Shown here: in pieces, positions 45,923 to 60,545 of the stretch
How positions within the stretch are numbered: position 1 is the stretch's first letter
Layout of the letters: each line of letters begins with the position of its first letter
Assembly (NCBI GenBank): GCA_028554795.2
Contig: CM068842.1
Coordinates: 28,163,577-28,227,576 of the forward strand
Length of the DNA stretch: 64,000 bases
Source of the DNA: Sinohyriopsis cumingii
Lineage: Eukaryota; Mollusca; Bivalvia; Unionida; Unionidae
Direction of reading: 5' to 3'
Program-made: the position numbers and the translations under genes
The notes under the pieces: model-generated
What the model was told of the DNA's origin: nothing
What the model saw: only the letters and a program-made list of their open reading frames with translations
Databases searched by the model: none

Positions 45923-48035
45923 CTGTTAAAAGATAACAAACACTCAGCTAAACACGAACAAAAAATTTGTGGTTGTATTCAGGTCACAATTATTTCTTCC
46001 AGGTGAAAACCCACGAATATAGTTCTAATTTATTTTGAGAGCAATGGTTCCTTTCTATTTTTGGTGGTGACACATGAGTTAGATTTAGAAATCCTTCTTA
46101 TCGATTTAAAGAAAATTGTTCATTGTTTATAATATTTGCCTTACAGTGTGTTTGTTCGTGTGTATTTTTGTTACGGTTCACAGTGAGTAATGAGGCATTT
46201 CTGTTTACAGTAAGTGAAATGTGCTCACTAATGCGCGTTGTGTGAATTTTACAGCTCAGTCTCTCAGAAATGCTGAATAACCAATGACAATAATTTTACC
46301 AAGAGTACATCTTTGAAGAAACGTTGGATTAACATATGATTTATTAATATTTGGACACACTGAAAAGTAGAGAATTGACAAAAAAATATAGGGATATGTA
46401 GGAAAAATAATTGTGATCTGAGTCTTGTTGGAGTAAACTTTGAAATTATAATAAGCATCCAGGTAAACATGAACAGACTACTCATGGTCTGAGAATGCAT
46501 CGAAGGTAATAAGACCAAAATTGTGTTGCAATAAACAACTTGGCAAGTTTTAGATGGATAAGAATTTTTCGCAACTTAGAGTATTATACAGTGATGAAAT
46601 ATATAGTTTCTCTTTTGACTAAGCAAAATTCAAACTCGGAATATCATAAATCAGTTAGCCATATTCATCAATAACTCTAGGTATTTCACTCAGATGTTAT
46701 TATTAGAATGTCATTGAATTTCGCCAATGTCAAGTGAATCCGAATCCTTGAAATTAAAATTTGAAACGAGTCATTGAGTCAAAGATTGAGAAAATGCTAC
46801 TCGGATTGGTTCTTTATACTCTCTTGCTAATCTTACATGAGGATAAATCACATAAATTACGGTTTCTTTTATACAAATCGAATAATGAAAAGGTAAATTG
46901 TATCCTCCAAAAAGGAAAACAATTTATGTTCGTGTAACGTAACTTGCAACTGGAAAAACATGGATAAAGCATAAGTATGAATATCATCTTTAACGACATA
47001 TGATACTCTCAGTGTACTTGAAACTAAAATAAAAAAAAACGCGTTCCACAAAGGAATTGCTTGCAATTAAATATTCAGAATACGAAGAAAATTAAGCACG
47101 TATTAAAAACTCTTTAAGACATGAGCCGGATAAAAAAGATTGGAAAGATAGAGTATTAGAATACACAGCGAAAAATCACTATTTCAATAAATAAAAAATA
47201 AAACTTTGAATCAATAAGACGACTGTATACACAAAGAAAATGAATTACAACCACCATTATATTGTCTCCCAATTAGAAAGAATTCAGGGTAATAAATATA
47301 CATAATGTAAATGGAATTATCACCAAAAGTCTTAGCATTATGTGAGCGTTCATATTTATGACGCTACAATTAGGATTCGAATAAAGTTTGCATTGACTAT
47401 AACCCATGACTGAAGGGCATACTTAGAGAACAATCGACAGTTTGGTTCTTTACAACCACAATTAAATTTTACGACCAGATTTGCGAAGAGACCCACTCAG
47501 GTAAGTGAACTAAATGAGTATAAATATTTTGGTCCAACGAGTCATGCAACAAAATATATTTAATGAGGGGAAATGAATAACGTCTGGAACGTTTATTCAA
47601 CATCGTGATTGATTTAATTCGCCAAAGTATTAATGATGCTCGCTAGTACACAATATTTGCTTTATGATAAATAAATAAATAAGGTTGCTGATATATGGAT
47701 TTGTCTGAATCAATTACGAACAGTCTTTAATCAAAGTGCAAAAAACGGTGTTTTTATGCTTTGGAGCCTGTGTCAAAGCACCTAGTCATCGTGTAGATAG
47801 ACCAACAAGAGGTGATTTAAATAGAGGTCATCAGTGAATCTGATAGATGACCAGCCAAAAAGAAGACATTGAACAAAATGAAAATGAATATAAATAGTTA
47901 AACCAATTTATACCAAACCCGTTAGAGTCAGTAAAAAAGAGAATAAAAGACACATTGACATACTAATCAAAGTTCGAGGTTCTTATGACTATAAAGATTG
48001 AAGAGATAACTATATCGGAATAAAAGATTAGTGTG
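45923..48035. other. Intron sequence, no further feature seen
   Basis: AT-rich; the short frames are chance. Confidence 0.45.
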
Positions 48036-48039
48036 TGTT

Positions 48040-48275
48040 TGTACTTTTTGGGTATAACGCAGGACGCGATGGGCCATACTTGGTGGCCAGTATCTTTGGT
48101 GGAGGAAGACCCCAGGGATATCCCGGAATAAACTGCCGACCCACGGGAAGCTACCGGCAAGCTTTCCTACATGCCCAAGTTGGCTAAGCCTCGATTTGAA
48201 CCCAAGTGGACAGAAGCGAGATGTTAGTGACTTGTAACGGCGAACGCCTTAGACCACTCAGCTACCAGGGGACCA
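48040..48275 (-). mobile_element. tRNA-derived SINE, family 2, copy 5 (minus, diverged)
   Basis: Minus-strand GAGTGGTCTAAGGCGTTCGC, CACTTGGGTTCAAATCGAGG and CTTCCTCCACCAAAGATACT, then GGCCACCAAGTATGGCCC. The tail is degraded. It sits in an opsin intron. Confidence 0.65.
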
Positions 48276-49049
48276 CTATAAGACTAGTGTCATCAAAGAA
48301 AATTCGAAGCATACGAGAAATTGTTTTTGCATACTATAGTTGAATATTACACATGGATCTGAAACTTTTGTAACCAAATACAACACACCCGCTGTTTGTG
48401 TGTTCCATAAATATACTTTTGATATATTTTATTATCCAGTGACACGTTGACCGCAGAATCGGGGATCACAGTCTCAAGGACACGTAATCTCTGTAGATGT
48501 ACAATTTAGGTAAACAAGCACAAATATACAGTACCTAGGTGATATAGATTTGGTGACAGTAAAGTATTTGGTTCATTTTTCATCAAATAAGACCCAAAAA
48601 GTGACAACAGGTTGTATGAAGAAAGGATGTTTTTTCACAAGTGACGTGTTCATGGCCGAGGTTCATTTATGAATAAATTTGTACTTTTTGCTATTTGACA
48701 TAGCAGTGTATTTTTCAATGTTCTTATTCGTTTTCAAATGTTTAATTGAAAGCTTAGTGAAATATAATTATAATATTCAGCCAATAGGAGCAGGAAATGA
48801 CACACACTGTTTAATTTTTAACTTCTTAAAAATATTTATCTTTCGTGATTTATCGTTGGTTTATATTGTGCGTTAATTTTTGTCCATTATTGTGAGTTGC
48901 AAAGCGAGTGTTTACGTATCCAACCTTTGTCCATGGCCACAAACTTGAACTTAAGTCTTATCTGGCGTTGAAATCTTCATATTATAATACGATGCAGGTC
49001 AAGTGAAATGAGTAAGAATATAAATTTGATAACCAAATAATTCATTACC

Positions 49050-50890
49050 GTTTCAAGTCTGTATGTGGGGATCGATTTTGATCGGAGTTTATAGTTGTGC
49101 TGATGAATACTATATGATTTGAGATAAAATATTTATTTAAAACATTAATTGGAATTACTAAAATGATCGTTGACTTTTGGATAAATACATCACTTTGTAT
49201 TGTTATAAGCTCATCCAAAGACATCCTGGATTGCATCAATGTGTTATATTAGGCCTTCAAATACAATTGGAACTTATTAGGAACGTTCTATATTTTTGAA
49301 CTTATGATTGGATATTTAGAATTATTTGGAATTTAGTTCACATTATTGTAAGTGTCTTTTGATTTTGTATTGTTAGGTTATAAATTGCTTTTTGAATTTA
49401 CATAAATTGCGGCTATCACTTTCTTTCTGTTACATATTTTAAGGCTGGAGTCGAGGCACTTTATTTGGGCAACATGGTTAAAAATGTTTAGTTAAATGGT
49501 ATCAAAACTTTGAAGTAATATTACAAACATAGAAGAGATTTTCTATACCTTCGTTGTCACCCTTACATAAATAACATATGTCATTGTGTAACAAGCTACT
49601 ACTTTCAGAAACAAATATGGTATCCTTAATATCACATTGCTTTCGAGCATAAATTCCATAACACTTCACACTACTTTTTTAAAATGTAATTAATGCATGT
49701 AAGATTCCTGTTTAGCAGTGTGTTGCCTTTGGAATTAATTACAGATCTGTGTGTACGAATATCAAAGAATATTTTTTTTTTACAATTTCATTTTGCTTGG
49801 CCGGCTGCTTAACATAATTATTCTGTAATAGATGTTTTTTGATAGCATCAATTCATGATTTTGGACGTTTGGGTATTAATGAGAAGTATTTCCAGAAAAA
49901 ATCACATCTAGGTTTTCTTTGTATCATTTGAAATTGTATTAAGTTACAATGATCATTTACTTAATCATTAGGGATTTAAAATATTCTGGAAAAACACTCA
50001 TTTCGACTTTATGTTTCCATTCTCCGATTATGTTCAGTCACAATTACACATCTCTTAAACCTTTTCTAATGAGCTTACGAATCCTTCTTATATCCGTCTC
50101 TCAAATTCCAAATATCCTTTTAGTTCTGAATATAGTTGCATTGACTAAATTCTGTCACGCTCCATCTTTCAGCAGTCTTTAGTCCATTTGTCATTTTCAT
50201 GAGATACTATGATGTCACGTTATAATTTGAACATTTCTTGCAAATTTAGATAATGATCGATGTAGGTTAGCTTTAGCTTTTGCTGATGGATTTAGGTGTC
50301 CTGAAAAAAGATGTGTTAACATTGGCAAATTTACAACGATTCCCTTATTTACCCCCCCCCCCCAAATATTCTTTCACCATTTCACCAGTCTTCTTGTTAC
50401 ATTCGTTAATATCTTCTTATAATTAATTTGCACCATTTGTTGCAAATCTAGTAAACGGTTGATGGTAAGGAATGTCTAGTTAAAATACGACCAATTTCGG
50501 TTGATCTCGGAACATATGCTATTATTAGAAAATGTCTTGTTTTTTTTCTGTTAAGTTTCAGTGTAGATAATATAAACAAAATCCTTGCTTTGATGTTCAT
50601 TGTTGCCTTCTGAGAATGTTGTAAGCCATCGAGAAAATTAAAAGCGTGATCGGCATACATGCCAGCTTATAGTCAGTGACATCCAAGATCAGTTCCTGTA
50701 CATCCACAATTTGCTTTATATTTGTCACTAAAGTTTCAACACCTATGATAACGAAATATGGTACAAAGGGATGTAATATTGCACAGTACTCCGATATTAC
50801 ATTATAATAGACTAGTCCTAAAAAATTGACATTTTTGCATTTTGGTTTCAAACAGCTTGGATTATCATTATTAAAACACCCCAAAGTAAC
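49050..50890 (-). mobile_element. Decayed LINE, reverse-transcriptase and C-terminal zinc part
   Basis: Minus-strand frames show CMYADHAFNFLDGLQHS (RT catalytic YADD box with one substitution, ~50,645), followed by a stretch matching the 'WxLxVNxxKT' region as LNRKKTRHF (~50,540). Much further on comes NDICYLCKGDNEGIENLFYV (~49,570), the C-x2-C...H/N...C zinc motif found at the end of many LINE ORF2 proteins. Stops and frameshifts throughout. It lies inside the 9.1-kb opsin intron on the same strand. The clade (CR1/Jockey-like) is not resolvable. Confidence 0.6.
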
Positions 50891-53800
50891 ATGAGCTATT
50901 TTGTCATTAATTGTGATGTCTAAAATAACAATTATCCCCTGACTGTCACATCTTTCTAAAATAATTGCAAATTCAAACGTATTTCTAACGAATAGCGAGA
51001 TTCCAACACTAATAGCTAAAAAGTGGCTAAATATACATCTATAGTCCTATTCAACAGCCAGATATATTTCATTATTTGTACCTTGAGTTGTTTTTGGAGA
51101 TTTTGTAGACACAATGTTTTGTTTTTGCCCAATGGAAAATGTCCCTTCGTTTAAAGGCTAAATAACATACATAGATAAAACTTGTGCTATTATCTATGAA
51201 ATAGCAGAAAGATAATAAGTGCATATTGTTGTTCAGGTATAAATGTAGTAATTATTATTTCGGATTTACCATAAACATTCATTTACAGAAACACCAAGTA
51301 AAGTTACCCGTCATAGAAAACATCAGATTTGTTTGCAGTTTACATTGGTAGTGTAGAAAATATATTGCACTTCCAGCAGACCTTTTCATTGCTTACTAAA
51401 TTAATTTTATTAATTAACAGGTACAGAACATAATAACATAAATTACAAATGAATACATGACAGAAGGAAAAAAGGAAAAAAATGAGGTATAATTTGGAGT
51501 GTAGATACATGACTTTAATGCTTTAATGAATGAACGAGAAAGGAAGACCTAACGAAAAGCAAGTGTAGTTGGATTCTACTAACATAATTATTCAGAATTT
51601 AATAAAAGAGAACCAAACCTGATGCCTTTATATAAGAGGGAATACTAGTACTTAATGAATACTGTGTTTTGAATCTAATAACTATAGTGCAAAATTGCAG
51701 GGATTATTTTAATTTAATTTAAATGGGAAAGATGGATGAGAAAAAAAATCTATGTCGGTTTTGCTACTAAGACAAGAAAATCCGAGTCGCGGGGTTACAC
51801 TTGTCTCGATGCATAGTATTCATAGAAAAGATTTGTGCAATCGAACTTGTTTCCGCAACCAGTATTCGATCGCTCAGTTATTTGGTGTCAGAGTTACAAA
51901 GTCAGAGAGTATTTCTATTTGGTCTTTTGAGTCAAACGAATTATGTGTCAGGGAATAAATATGTGTCACGGCATAATTGCCTAACATTTGCTATGTATGA
52001 TGAAAATCCATCCATGGTTTAGGAAATCTATTCGTTTGAAAGGCCAAATCCTTATTAAATACTTAAATCAACTGTCGCAGCCAGAAAAGTGACTGATGTG
52101 TATCACTCTTCACTAACGCTGGCCATAAGTCTCCAAAACAGAAACTTAAAGGTTTAAAGACAGTTACGTTGCAAATTGAAAGCGATATACGATTTTCAGT
52201 TTTTAATCTTGTTTCTTCATTAATCGTTCAGCTCATAATCTGGTATATTATTGTGAAATTATTTGAAGTTCTCCCCCTTGCTCAACTGTACTTGAATCTG
52301 CATATTTTGTTTTATGTAAATTGTTCCCGTTGTATTCCTAAGAAGATGGCTACACTTAAAGAAACACCTGAATGTGCGAAGATGACCTTCATGTTGAGCA
52401 GTTCGTCGTTTGAGTTATGTGATCAAATATCCAGATCAATGGTCATGCGCCAGTCAAGTAACACAATAATAAGGATGAAAGGTTGAAAATTGCATGTTTC
52501 TTATTGAAGCTGAAATAAAAGAACTCAAGAAAAAGGTAAATCAGGATTGCTAACCTTATCATCCAGCAGAGGTTGAACAATGCTGTTTAATACATGCTTC
52601 AAGGTGGATTGTATTAAATGATCAACAACTGAAGCAATTCTTGTTAAAGGTACAAATGCTTTTAACCATTGATTGGGGGAACTTTACTGATCAATGATTG
52701 TTACGATACAGATTAAAACAATATGACTATAACTCAAACATTTTTTCCGGTTCTAGCAAAATGTACAATGAGCTTATTGCTACTTTGATTTCCACATATC
52801 CCAATTCGCTTGCAGTTGTACTTTGTCCAGACATTGAACTTACTTTGTGTCCAAGATTCATAACGTTAAAATCGTATATGTGACACTGCATAGGTTTCAC
52901 TATAATTTTGAAGCTGTGTATAACATGACACAGTTTTTGTTAATTATGTAAACGAGAACTAGAGCAACAGGTGGTGATGAATTTGACTATACAAATGAAG
53001 GTCCTGTTGACAATGAGGGGGATATAGCAGATACACAACACCTGCTGTTTACTAGTACTGCAATCCGTATAGTGGTTGTGCAGAACAATGCCTTGATCGT
53101 ATACATGTAGTAGCATGCATGTTATTTGTTAGCAACAAAGCAAAATTAAATTGTAGTAGCTATTCAGAAATTTTGATTACAATTAGGATCTAGCTTTGTT
53201 AAGTAATTATGCAGGACATTTTATAGAGATGGTAGTGGTGATGTATATATACTTCCAGCATAACCAGTGAAGTTCATGATAGATGAAACAGAGTCAGAGA
53301 TATCGAGCAAAGGCCATAAAAAGGCCAGAAAACAAATACTAGATAAAGTACAACACACGCAATATATCAGCTACATGCTACAAGCGAATAAATACAAGTA
53401 CCTTAAGAAATAGAGATGCAAGTTTTATGTTGTGCAAATACACAACTTTGAAGTGAATTAATGCCATTGGAATCTGAAGTATATGAATTGACTGATGTAA
53501 TTCAATGAATATACTATTCAAAAAGAAGAAATGATTACAAGATTATATTCTGCATAAAGCGAAAGTTAATCAAGAGGTTGTGTAAAGCGGTAGAAGTATA
53601 AATTGAAAATATCATCCTTGAAAATGGATGTTAAAACGTATGACTAATGAAATGTTAAGAAAGACATTAGAAATGAAATATCCTCAAAAGGAAAAGAACG
53701 ACAACTCTATCTCCAAACGAGTCATGGGTCCTATAGGGGTGAAAACATAAAACTGCATGCAGTTGAACATCTAATGTATTCAGGGAGACATTTGAGAGAA

Positions 53801-54930
53801 ACTGTTGAAAATATCGATTTTAATGCCAGTCAAATTTAATAATTAGGAGAAAAGTTTTAATGATTATTTGATGATAAAGGATTATCAATTGATGTTAGTG
53901 ACATAGATATAGCAATGATAGTATTAATAATTGCACCATCTGTAGCTAATTAATTGGCACAAATATAAAAGAAAATACGCTGAAATGAAAGAATGTTGAA
54001 CTGAACAATCTAATTGCAAACTTAAAAATTAGTCGTCAAAGTAAAATTCGATACTGATGGGTCCCTTTTACATTGTTGGCACAGTAAACTGACCAATATA
54101 TCTTCATTTATGTTCTTCGTAGATCATTTCAAAAGTCATGAACACAGGCTTGTGATATCTTATGCTAGATAAATGCCTTTAGGTGTTATCCCCATGCAAA
54201 CAGGAAGACCATCTAAGCAAGATACTTTTATTTTCAACAATGTAAAATGTTTTAAAATACTTGCAAAATTATGCATGGTTCACCAATGTTGATTCTAAGT
54301 TGCCATGTGCCGTTTTAAATCCAACTTTATTTTCTACAAACTCCATCTGTATTTGTGTGGAATTATTCTAGACCTTGTAAAGTAAACGAGATCTTCAGTT
54401 TATGCTGTATATCTGGAGAATATATTTTTGTGTAGTTGGTAATATTAATCACGTATTTATTTCTTCATCATAATGTACTGTTTGTAACTACCGTTAAATC
54501 AATGCAGATTCAATGCTGTCTAACTAAACCTGTAATTATGCTTCTACTTAAAATAATGCAGCATATTGTTTCATGTTTGATATCAAACAAATTAACACTT
54601 GTATTATCTTAAATGATTTTTGGCATCATCAGCTCTGACACTTCAAACATATAAACTAACATCCATTATCTATAGCTACCTACACTGTACACTAATAATA
54701 CATATATATAACCTCTTCTAGAACTATTGTAATTCAACACAGTATAGTTTCGTGCCATTTTTCATGTGTAATACAAGAAAAGTTTTAAAAACAAAATAAA
54801 GAAAATTCAAGTTATTATTTTGAGGTTGTCTTTGAGGTTCTTTTAACTAATTGAGTCCGGAGTATAGACTGGTCCGATAATGTTTAGATATGATTTCTTA
54901 TGGTGATACGCACAACTATTATTTGTCTGG
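50891..54930. other. Intron sequence with little identifiable content
   Basis: Around 53,550-53,690 a plus-strand stretch (KRLCKAVEV...IENIIL...DVKTY) weakly recalls the gag fossil at 21.8 kb. A 105-codon frame at 52169-52486 is unrecognised. Confidence 0.4.
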
Positions 54931-55037
54931 TATGTTTTTTAAAAAATGTTTGTGAAGCGAACAAAGAGCTTCATTTGTCGTATAGTGTTTGAAGTTAGTA
55001 TACAGAGATGATTGATTCTACTTGTATAGAAACTCAC

Positions 55038-55417
55038 TTTTGTCAGATGACTCGTGGATACTATTTTGTGGTAGCTTATGATTTCTTCAACTGCCATGGT
55101 TTGTTCTGACTCATGAGCTGGAGGGCGTCGTGGGAGGGTGTTTCCCGTTGCTTGACACATCTTCCTGTAACCTCTGATGACATTCGCATAGCAGAAGACG
55201 AATGCAACCACGTGGACTAAGTAACAACCAATAACACAGAGTGAATTGTAGATGATATTCACTATTTGCCGTCCATGCCAGTTGAGCGTGCAGGACGTCC
55301 CAAATGGCTCATATGTGTAGTTACCTAATCCAAGCAAAGGAGTGACTGTCCAGAGGAGGGTATAAGTCCAGATTCCAATCAGAAAGTATGTCGGATGCTT
55401 CCCCTTTAAGAGATAAT
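55038..55417 (-). CDS. Opsin exon: transmembrane helices 4-5 and third cytoplasmic loop
   Basis: 380 nt between acceptor TTACTTGCAG and donor GTGAGT. It encodes DYLLKGKHPTYFLIGIWTYT (start of TM4), then GNYTYEPFGTSCTLNWHG, the second extracellular loop with the conserved Cys and, six residues before it, the Glu at the bovine-181 counterion position. TM5 follows and ends CYANVIRGYRKMC, then a loop with RRPPAHESEQTMAVEE. The exon starts at codon position 2, completing the G left by the previous exon, and ends in phase 0 with LTK. Confidence 0.92.
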
Positions 55418-55740
55418 CTGCAAGTAATAACACTATAGTTTATTTTCAAGAACGATCAGGTAAGGATTTAACTTCAAGCACCACATCATATTTCTGCAAG
55501 TTATGATCTAGCTTGAATTGTTGACGTCTTTACGTCTTCGCTTTGATAACACTAAATGTTTTCTGTAATTTTATTTGCTTCATCTAAAACTTATTTTGTT
55601 TCGTGTGCCACTTCGACTTATGATCATCTGGACCATCGATAGTTTGTGTATTTACCTTACCTAACAAGGTTAACTTACCTAGCCTGAAAAAGTGACGCCA
55701 TTGGAAGAAGCAGCAGGAAGGATGACCAGTCTATACTTAC

Positions 55741-55868
55741 CCCACTCTGGTTTGCAGACGACCACATATCTAGAAAAAGCTATTATAGCCAAGGTGTTCA
55801 TGTCCGACATTATGAATGTGTATGCAGTGAAACCGGAGATTACACACATAATATCGTCGAAAATCCAC
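55741..55868 (-). CDS. Opsin exon: transmembrane helix 3
   Basis: 128 nt between acceptor TTTTATTGGTAG and donor GTAAGTATAG. It encodes WIFDDIMCVISGFTAYTFIM then SDMNTLAIIAFSRYVVVCKP. It has the disulphide Cys of TM3; three residues on there is Ser instead of the vertebrate E113 counterion; and SRY replaces the usual E/DRY. It joins in phase with both neighbouring exons. Confidence 0.92.
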
Positions 55869-57746
55869 CTACCAATAAAAAAGAGAGAGAAAAAAGGATT
55901 AATACTTCTTTGTTACGAGACAAACAATCTTGCCCTGTATTATGAGAAAACAATCCTTCTGTGTATTACGAGAACATAATACTTCGAGAAAACTCACAAA
56001 TAGAAACGATTTAGAGAATATGACAATTGAAAGGCCCTTTGGTTTTCTCTTTGCGTTGCTATTCAGGGTAATTTTGAAAACATTTTAAATTCCTCTATCC
56101 CAATATCATCTCCTAAATAATTTTAAATGTGAAATAATAATGTTATAAATATCTGCCATATAGAATCTAAAATGACCACCGGATGTTTTGAGCAACGCTA
56201 GAGAATCAGTCTATTAATTTTCTGCAAATCGAATTATTTGGATAAAAAATACTGATCACAAAAGTATGAAGACCTTTTGTTTCATTAAGTATGTAACAGT
56301 TTCAATAATATCATCGATAAGGATTATCCACGCCCAAATGGTTTCAAATTCCTGTTAGCGTTCAATGAGTTGCCATCAAGGTGGTTCAGCTAACAATTTA
56401 TAGTTCCCAATCAAAAATTGATTCAGATCATTTGAAGATCGGAGACGTCACTGGATCCTTTGATAGAACACTGAAGGGTTTGAGGGATTCGCCTGGATAA
56501 ACTGCATTACACTTTCGCAATGGTTCTGGAGAGAGGTGTTGGTTCCCTCAGGTACATCCTTGTGAATGGCACCTTAGCTCCCATTTTCTCAACATCATGT
56601 AGCTAAGAAAGAGTTGACAAATTCTAGCTATACTGATTGCATTATTGTTGTGGATTGGAAAAGACTGACAGGGAATCGGTTAGGCAGAAAGTCGATAATA
56701 TATTGGATAAAGCATTCGCGTTTGGATACACAGTCAGTTAGAATGCGTACTACTTTGAAACCGTGGGTTGGTTATTTGTCCACTAGAAGGTCATTAACGT
56801 AATTACCTGTCGAAGGGAGGAGATAAAGGGCTTTTTAAAACGTAGAGACCGAATGTTTCTCACAATATTGTAGAATTTGATATTTTGTATGTGATATTAA
56901 TGAAGATAGATAGGTTCGCAGTTTTCTCGCGTTGCCAAATCAACTTTATGATTTAAGCAGAATGTGACATCTTAGAAGCTACATTCAGACACGTAACTTG
57001 ATAATGATCGTGGTAAGAGTCGTTAATTGTGCTATAATCCAGACTAGGTCTCTTGTGAATAACAGTTTATGCTTCTAAATCCCCACACCAATAACTGTAA
57101 ATATGTTAAACACGCCATTGTCTATTAATGCAGTTTAACAAATTTTTTATATCCATTTGTTCTTTTCAATTCCCTGTTAAATCTTTATGATGGCTAAAAA
57201 AGGGGGCATGGGGACTTATTCCTTGTTGTAGACTAAAATAATTTCATAATCGATCAACCAATGATTTTCGTCACTTTGGGATATTTTCTGAAATTTTCAT
57301 GGAAAATGTCACTTTTTCATTTTTGCATTATCGCAAAGTTTTATGTGTCGATGAATACACGGAAGTATCTCTCTCGCCAGGTTATGATGCATACATTCAA
57401 GACGTCTGGTTCTGGTCACTGAAACCTAATAAGAACACGCGTATGAATTGGTCAATTATTCATTGGATACACGTGTTAGGTTGCAATGCAGTGAAAACAT
57501 TGTAGTAAAGGCATAAAACAGTACATACCAATCTTCAGCTATTTTGATTAGCCATTGGTATTGTGAAAAGAAGGTTGTGCCTCCTTTTCTTACATTGAGT
57601 AATGTAGTAAGATGTAGTAGATTGTTCTTGCAAAAGGGTGATAATTGACCAGTAATATGCTTTTTTCAACAATTTTCCTTCCAAAATTGATCAAGTGCCC
57701 TTTAGTGTTATCAAAAAGTACTTCATGTTTGCCCCTACATTCTTAC
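55869..57746. other. Opsin intron
   Basis: About 1.9 kb with canonical GT...AG ends on the minus strand. No gene within it was recognised; short frames at 56614-56802 and 57299-57505 are unsupported. Confidence 0.7.
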
Positions 57747-57912
57747 CTTTTAAGAAATCCCGATATCGCCGTTAGTGGATACGCCGTGCATGCAACTCCA
57801 AGGTCAGATAAAGACATATTGAGCAACATCAGCCTATGGAACTTGGAAAAGCCTGGTTTTCCAGCCAAAAGGACCACTATAATCAGGACGTTGCCAACAA
57901 ACGCAATGAAAC
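57747..57912 (-). CDS. Opsin exon: transmembrane helices 1-2
   Basis: 166 nt between acceptor CTATCTTCAG and donor GTAAGAATG. It encodes FIAFVGNVLIIVVLLAGKPG (TM1 with the conserved GN) and then FHRLMLLNMSLSDLGVACTA (TM2 with the conserved LxxxD). It ends FLK plus two bases that join the TM3 exon as RW. The preceding exon, with start codon and extracellular N-terminus, should lie to the right (or off-window) but was not identified. The combined exons define an opsin of uncertain group; xenopsin or a tetraopsin-type lineage fits the sequence better than Gq rhabdomeric opsins, which carry a different loop and tripeptide. Confidence 0.9.
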
Positions 57913-59275
<1,363 letters not shown>

Positions 59276-60129
59276 AACAAGAAATCTAATTTTTAGATTG
59301 AAATCGATGGCATATAATAAAATAATAACTTTTCGTTACAAGTGTTTGAATTAACTATTAATCTAATTTATTTGTATTATTACATTCATACCAGTTTTAA
59401 ATATTTTTCTGTTTATATTTTGTAATTGTTAATTGTCTTTTCGGAGAAACAAGTCATAGCTGTACAAACGCACTTTTATTTTTATACGTTACACATGAAT
59501 GATGTCCGTTTATGTTTATGACCTAGCAATATAAAACAATTAAGACAGTGTTTGGTCTAGAAAAATTGTAAGGTTTAATATCCATGAATATCCACTAAAA
59601 TTGTCAAGCTGTTATTACGTTTCAAACCACAAAGGTTTGGTATAACAGTGCTTTAGAAGTTATGGTAAAATTGTGATGCTTTTGTAGGTTGATAAAGGAC
59701 GTTTTCATGGTTGTGAGGTTATGCCACCAGCAATTGTTCTACTGCAAACACAGTTTCAGTGACTGTACACCAATCAGACCAAAAATAACTACGACGAACA
59801 TAGACTTTAAAATGATGAATGGAATCAGTATAAAGTGGATCTATAACATATTTGTTCTTCAACACCTTTCAGAATCTATCAACATCTATGAATTACCTCT
59901 TTTCGTTTTTATACTGATGTACATACAGTTTAGACAGTTCCTATATATCCAAACTCTCTCAACTTAGTTCCGATGTCTAGGATTTCTAATTACAGAGGTG
60001 AAAATATACAAGAATTGGAATGGCGAAGGCTGTTTATAACATGAAGGAAGAATTACTAGCACAGCAAATCAAGAAGGATTTGAAGAAAAAAAGATTATCA
60101 TAACCGTGGAATGGAGTATAGTATAGCAT

Positions 60130-60545
60130 GAATAAAAAACTTCTCTCTTAGCAAGAAAGAACGAAGACGGTTAGAACCTTTTGAGATGTGGATTTGAAGA
60201 CTTATCTAGAATGTCAGCTGGAGTGATAAGAAAGCAGATAAAAAGATACTAAATTTGGTAGGTTGAAAGCGAAGATTGCAGCCCGTAAGTTGGGGGAGGA
60301 AGAAAAGGTGGATAGGATATATCTATCGACGTTCAATCCTCTTAAGAGAAGAGATTTTTTGGAAAGGCGATTACGAGGGAAACCAATAATTATGCATTAT
60401 GGATGACCTCAAGGACGGACCTTCAGGTGAAGTGATGAAGCGAAGAGCGATGTCAATAGAAGAATAAAAAAGATGGATACCACAACCTTGCAGTATTGCA
60501 GAAAACAAATGAAATATTGAATGAATTACTTAATCAAGTCGATAT
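60130..60545 (+). mobile_element. Decayed LINE, C-terminal end of reverse-transcriptase ORF
   Basis: Plus-strand frames with stops read SKKERRRLEPFEMWI, NVSWSDKKADKKIL, KKRWIGYIYRRSILLRE, and after a frame change a MDDLKDGPSGEVMKRRAM-like stretch. This is the order seen at the end of many animal LINE ORF2 proteins ('RLEAFEMWCYRRMLRISWTD ... R..WxGHILRR..LL... GRPR...MDDLK...YExMKRxA'). No tail repeat or target duplication was resolved. Confidence 0.7.

Noticed and set aside
53540-53700. Second gag fossil
   Set aside because: Only a short weak resemblance to the gag at 21.8 kb; no primer site, LTR or longer alignment.
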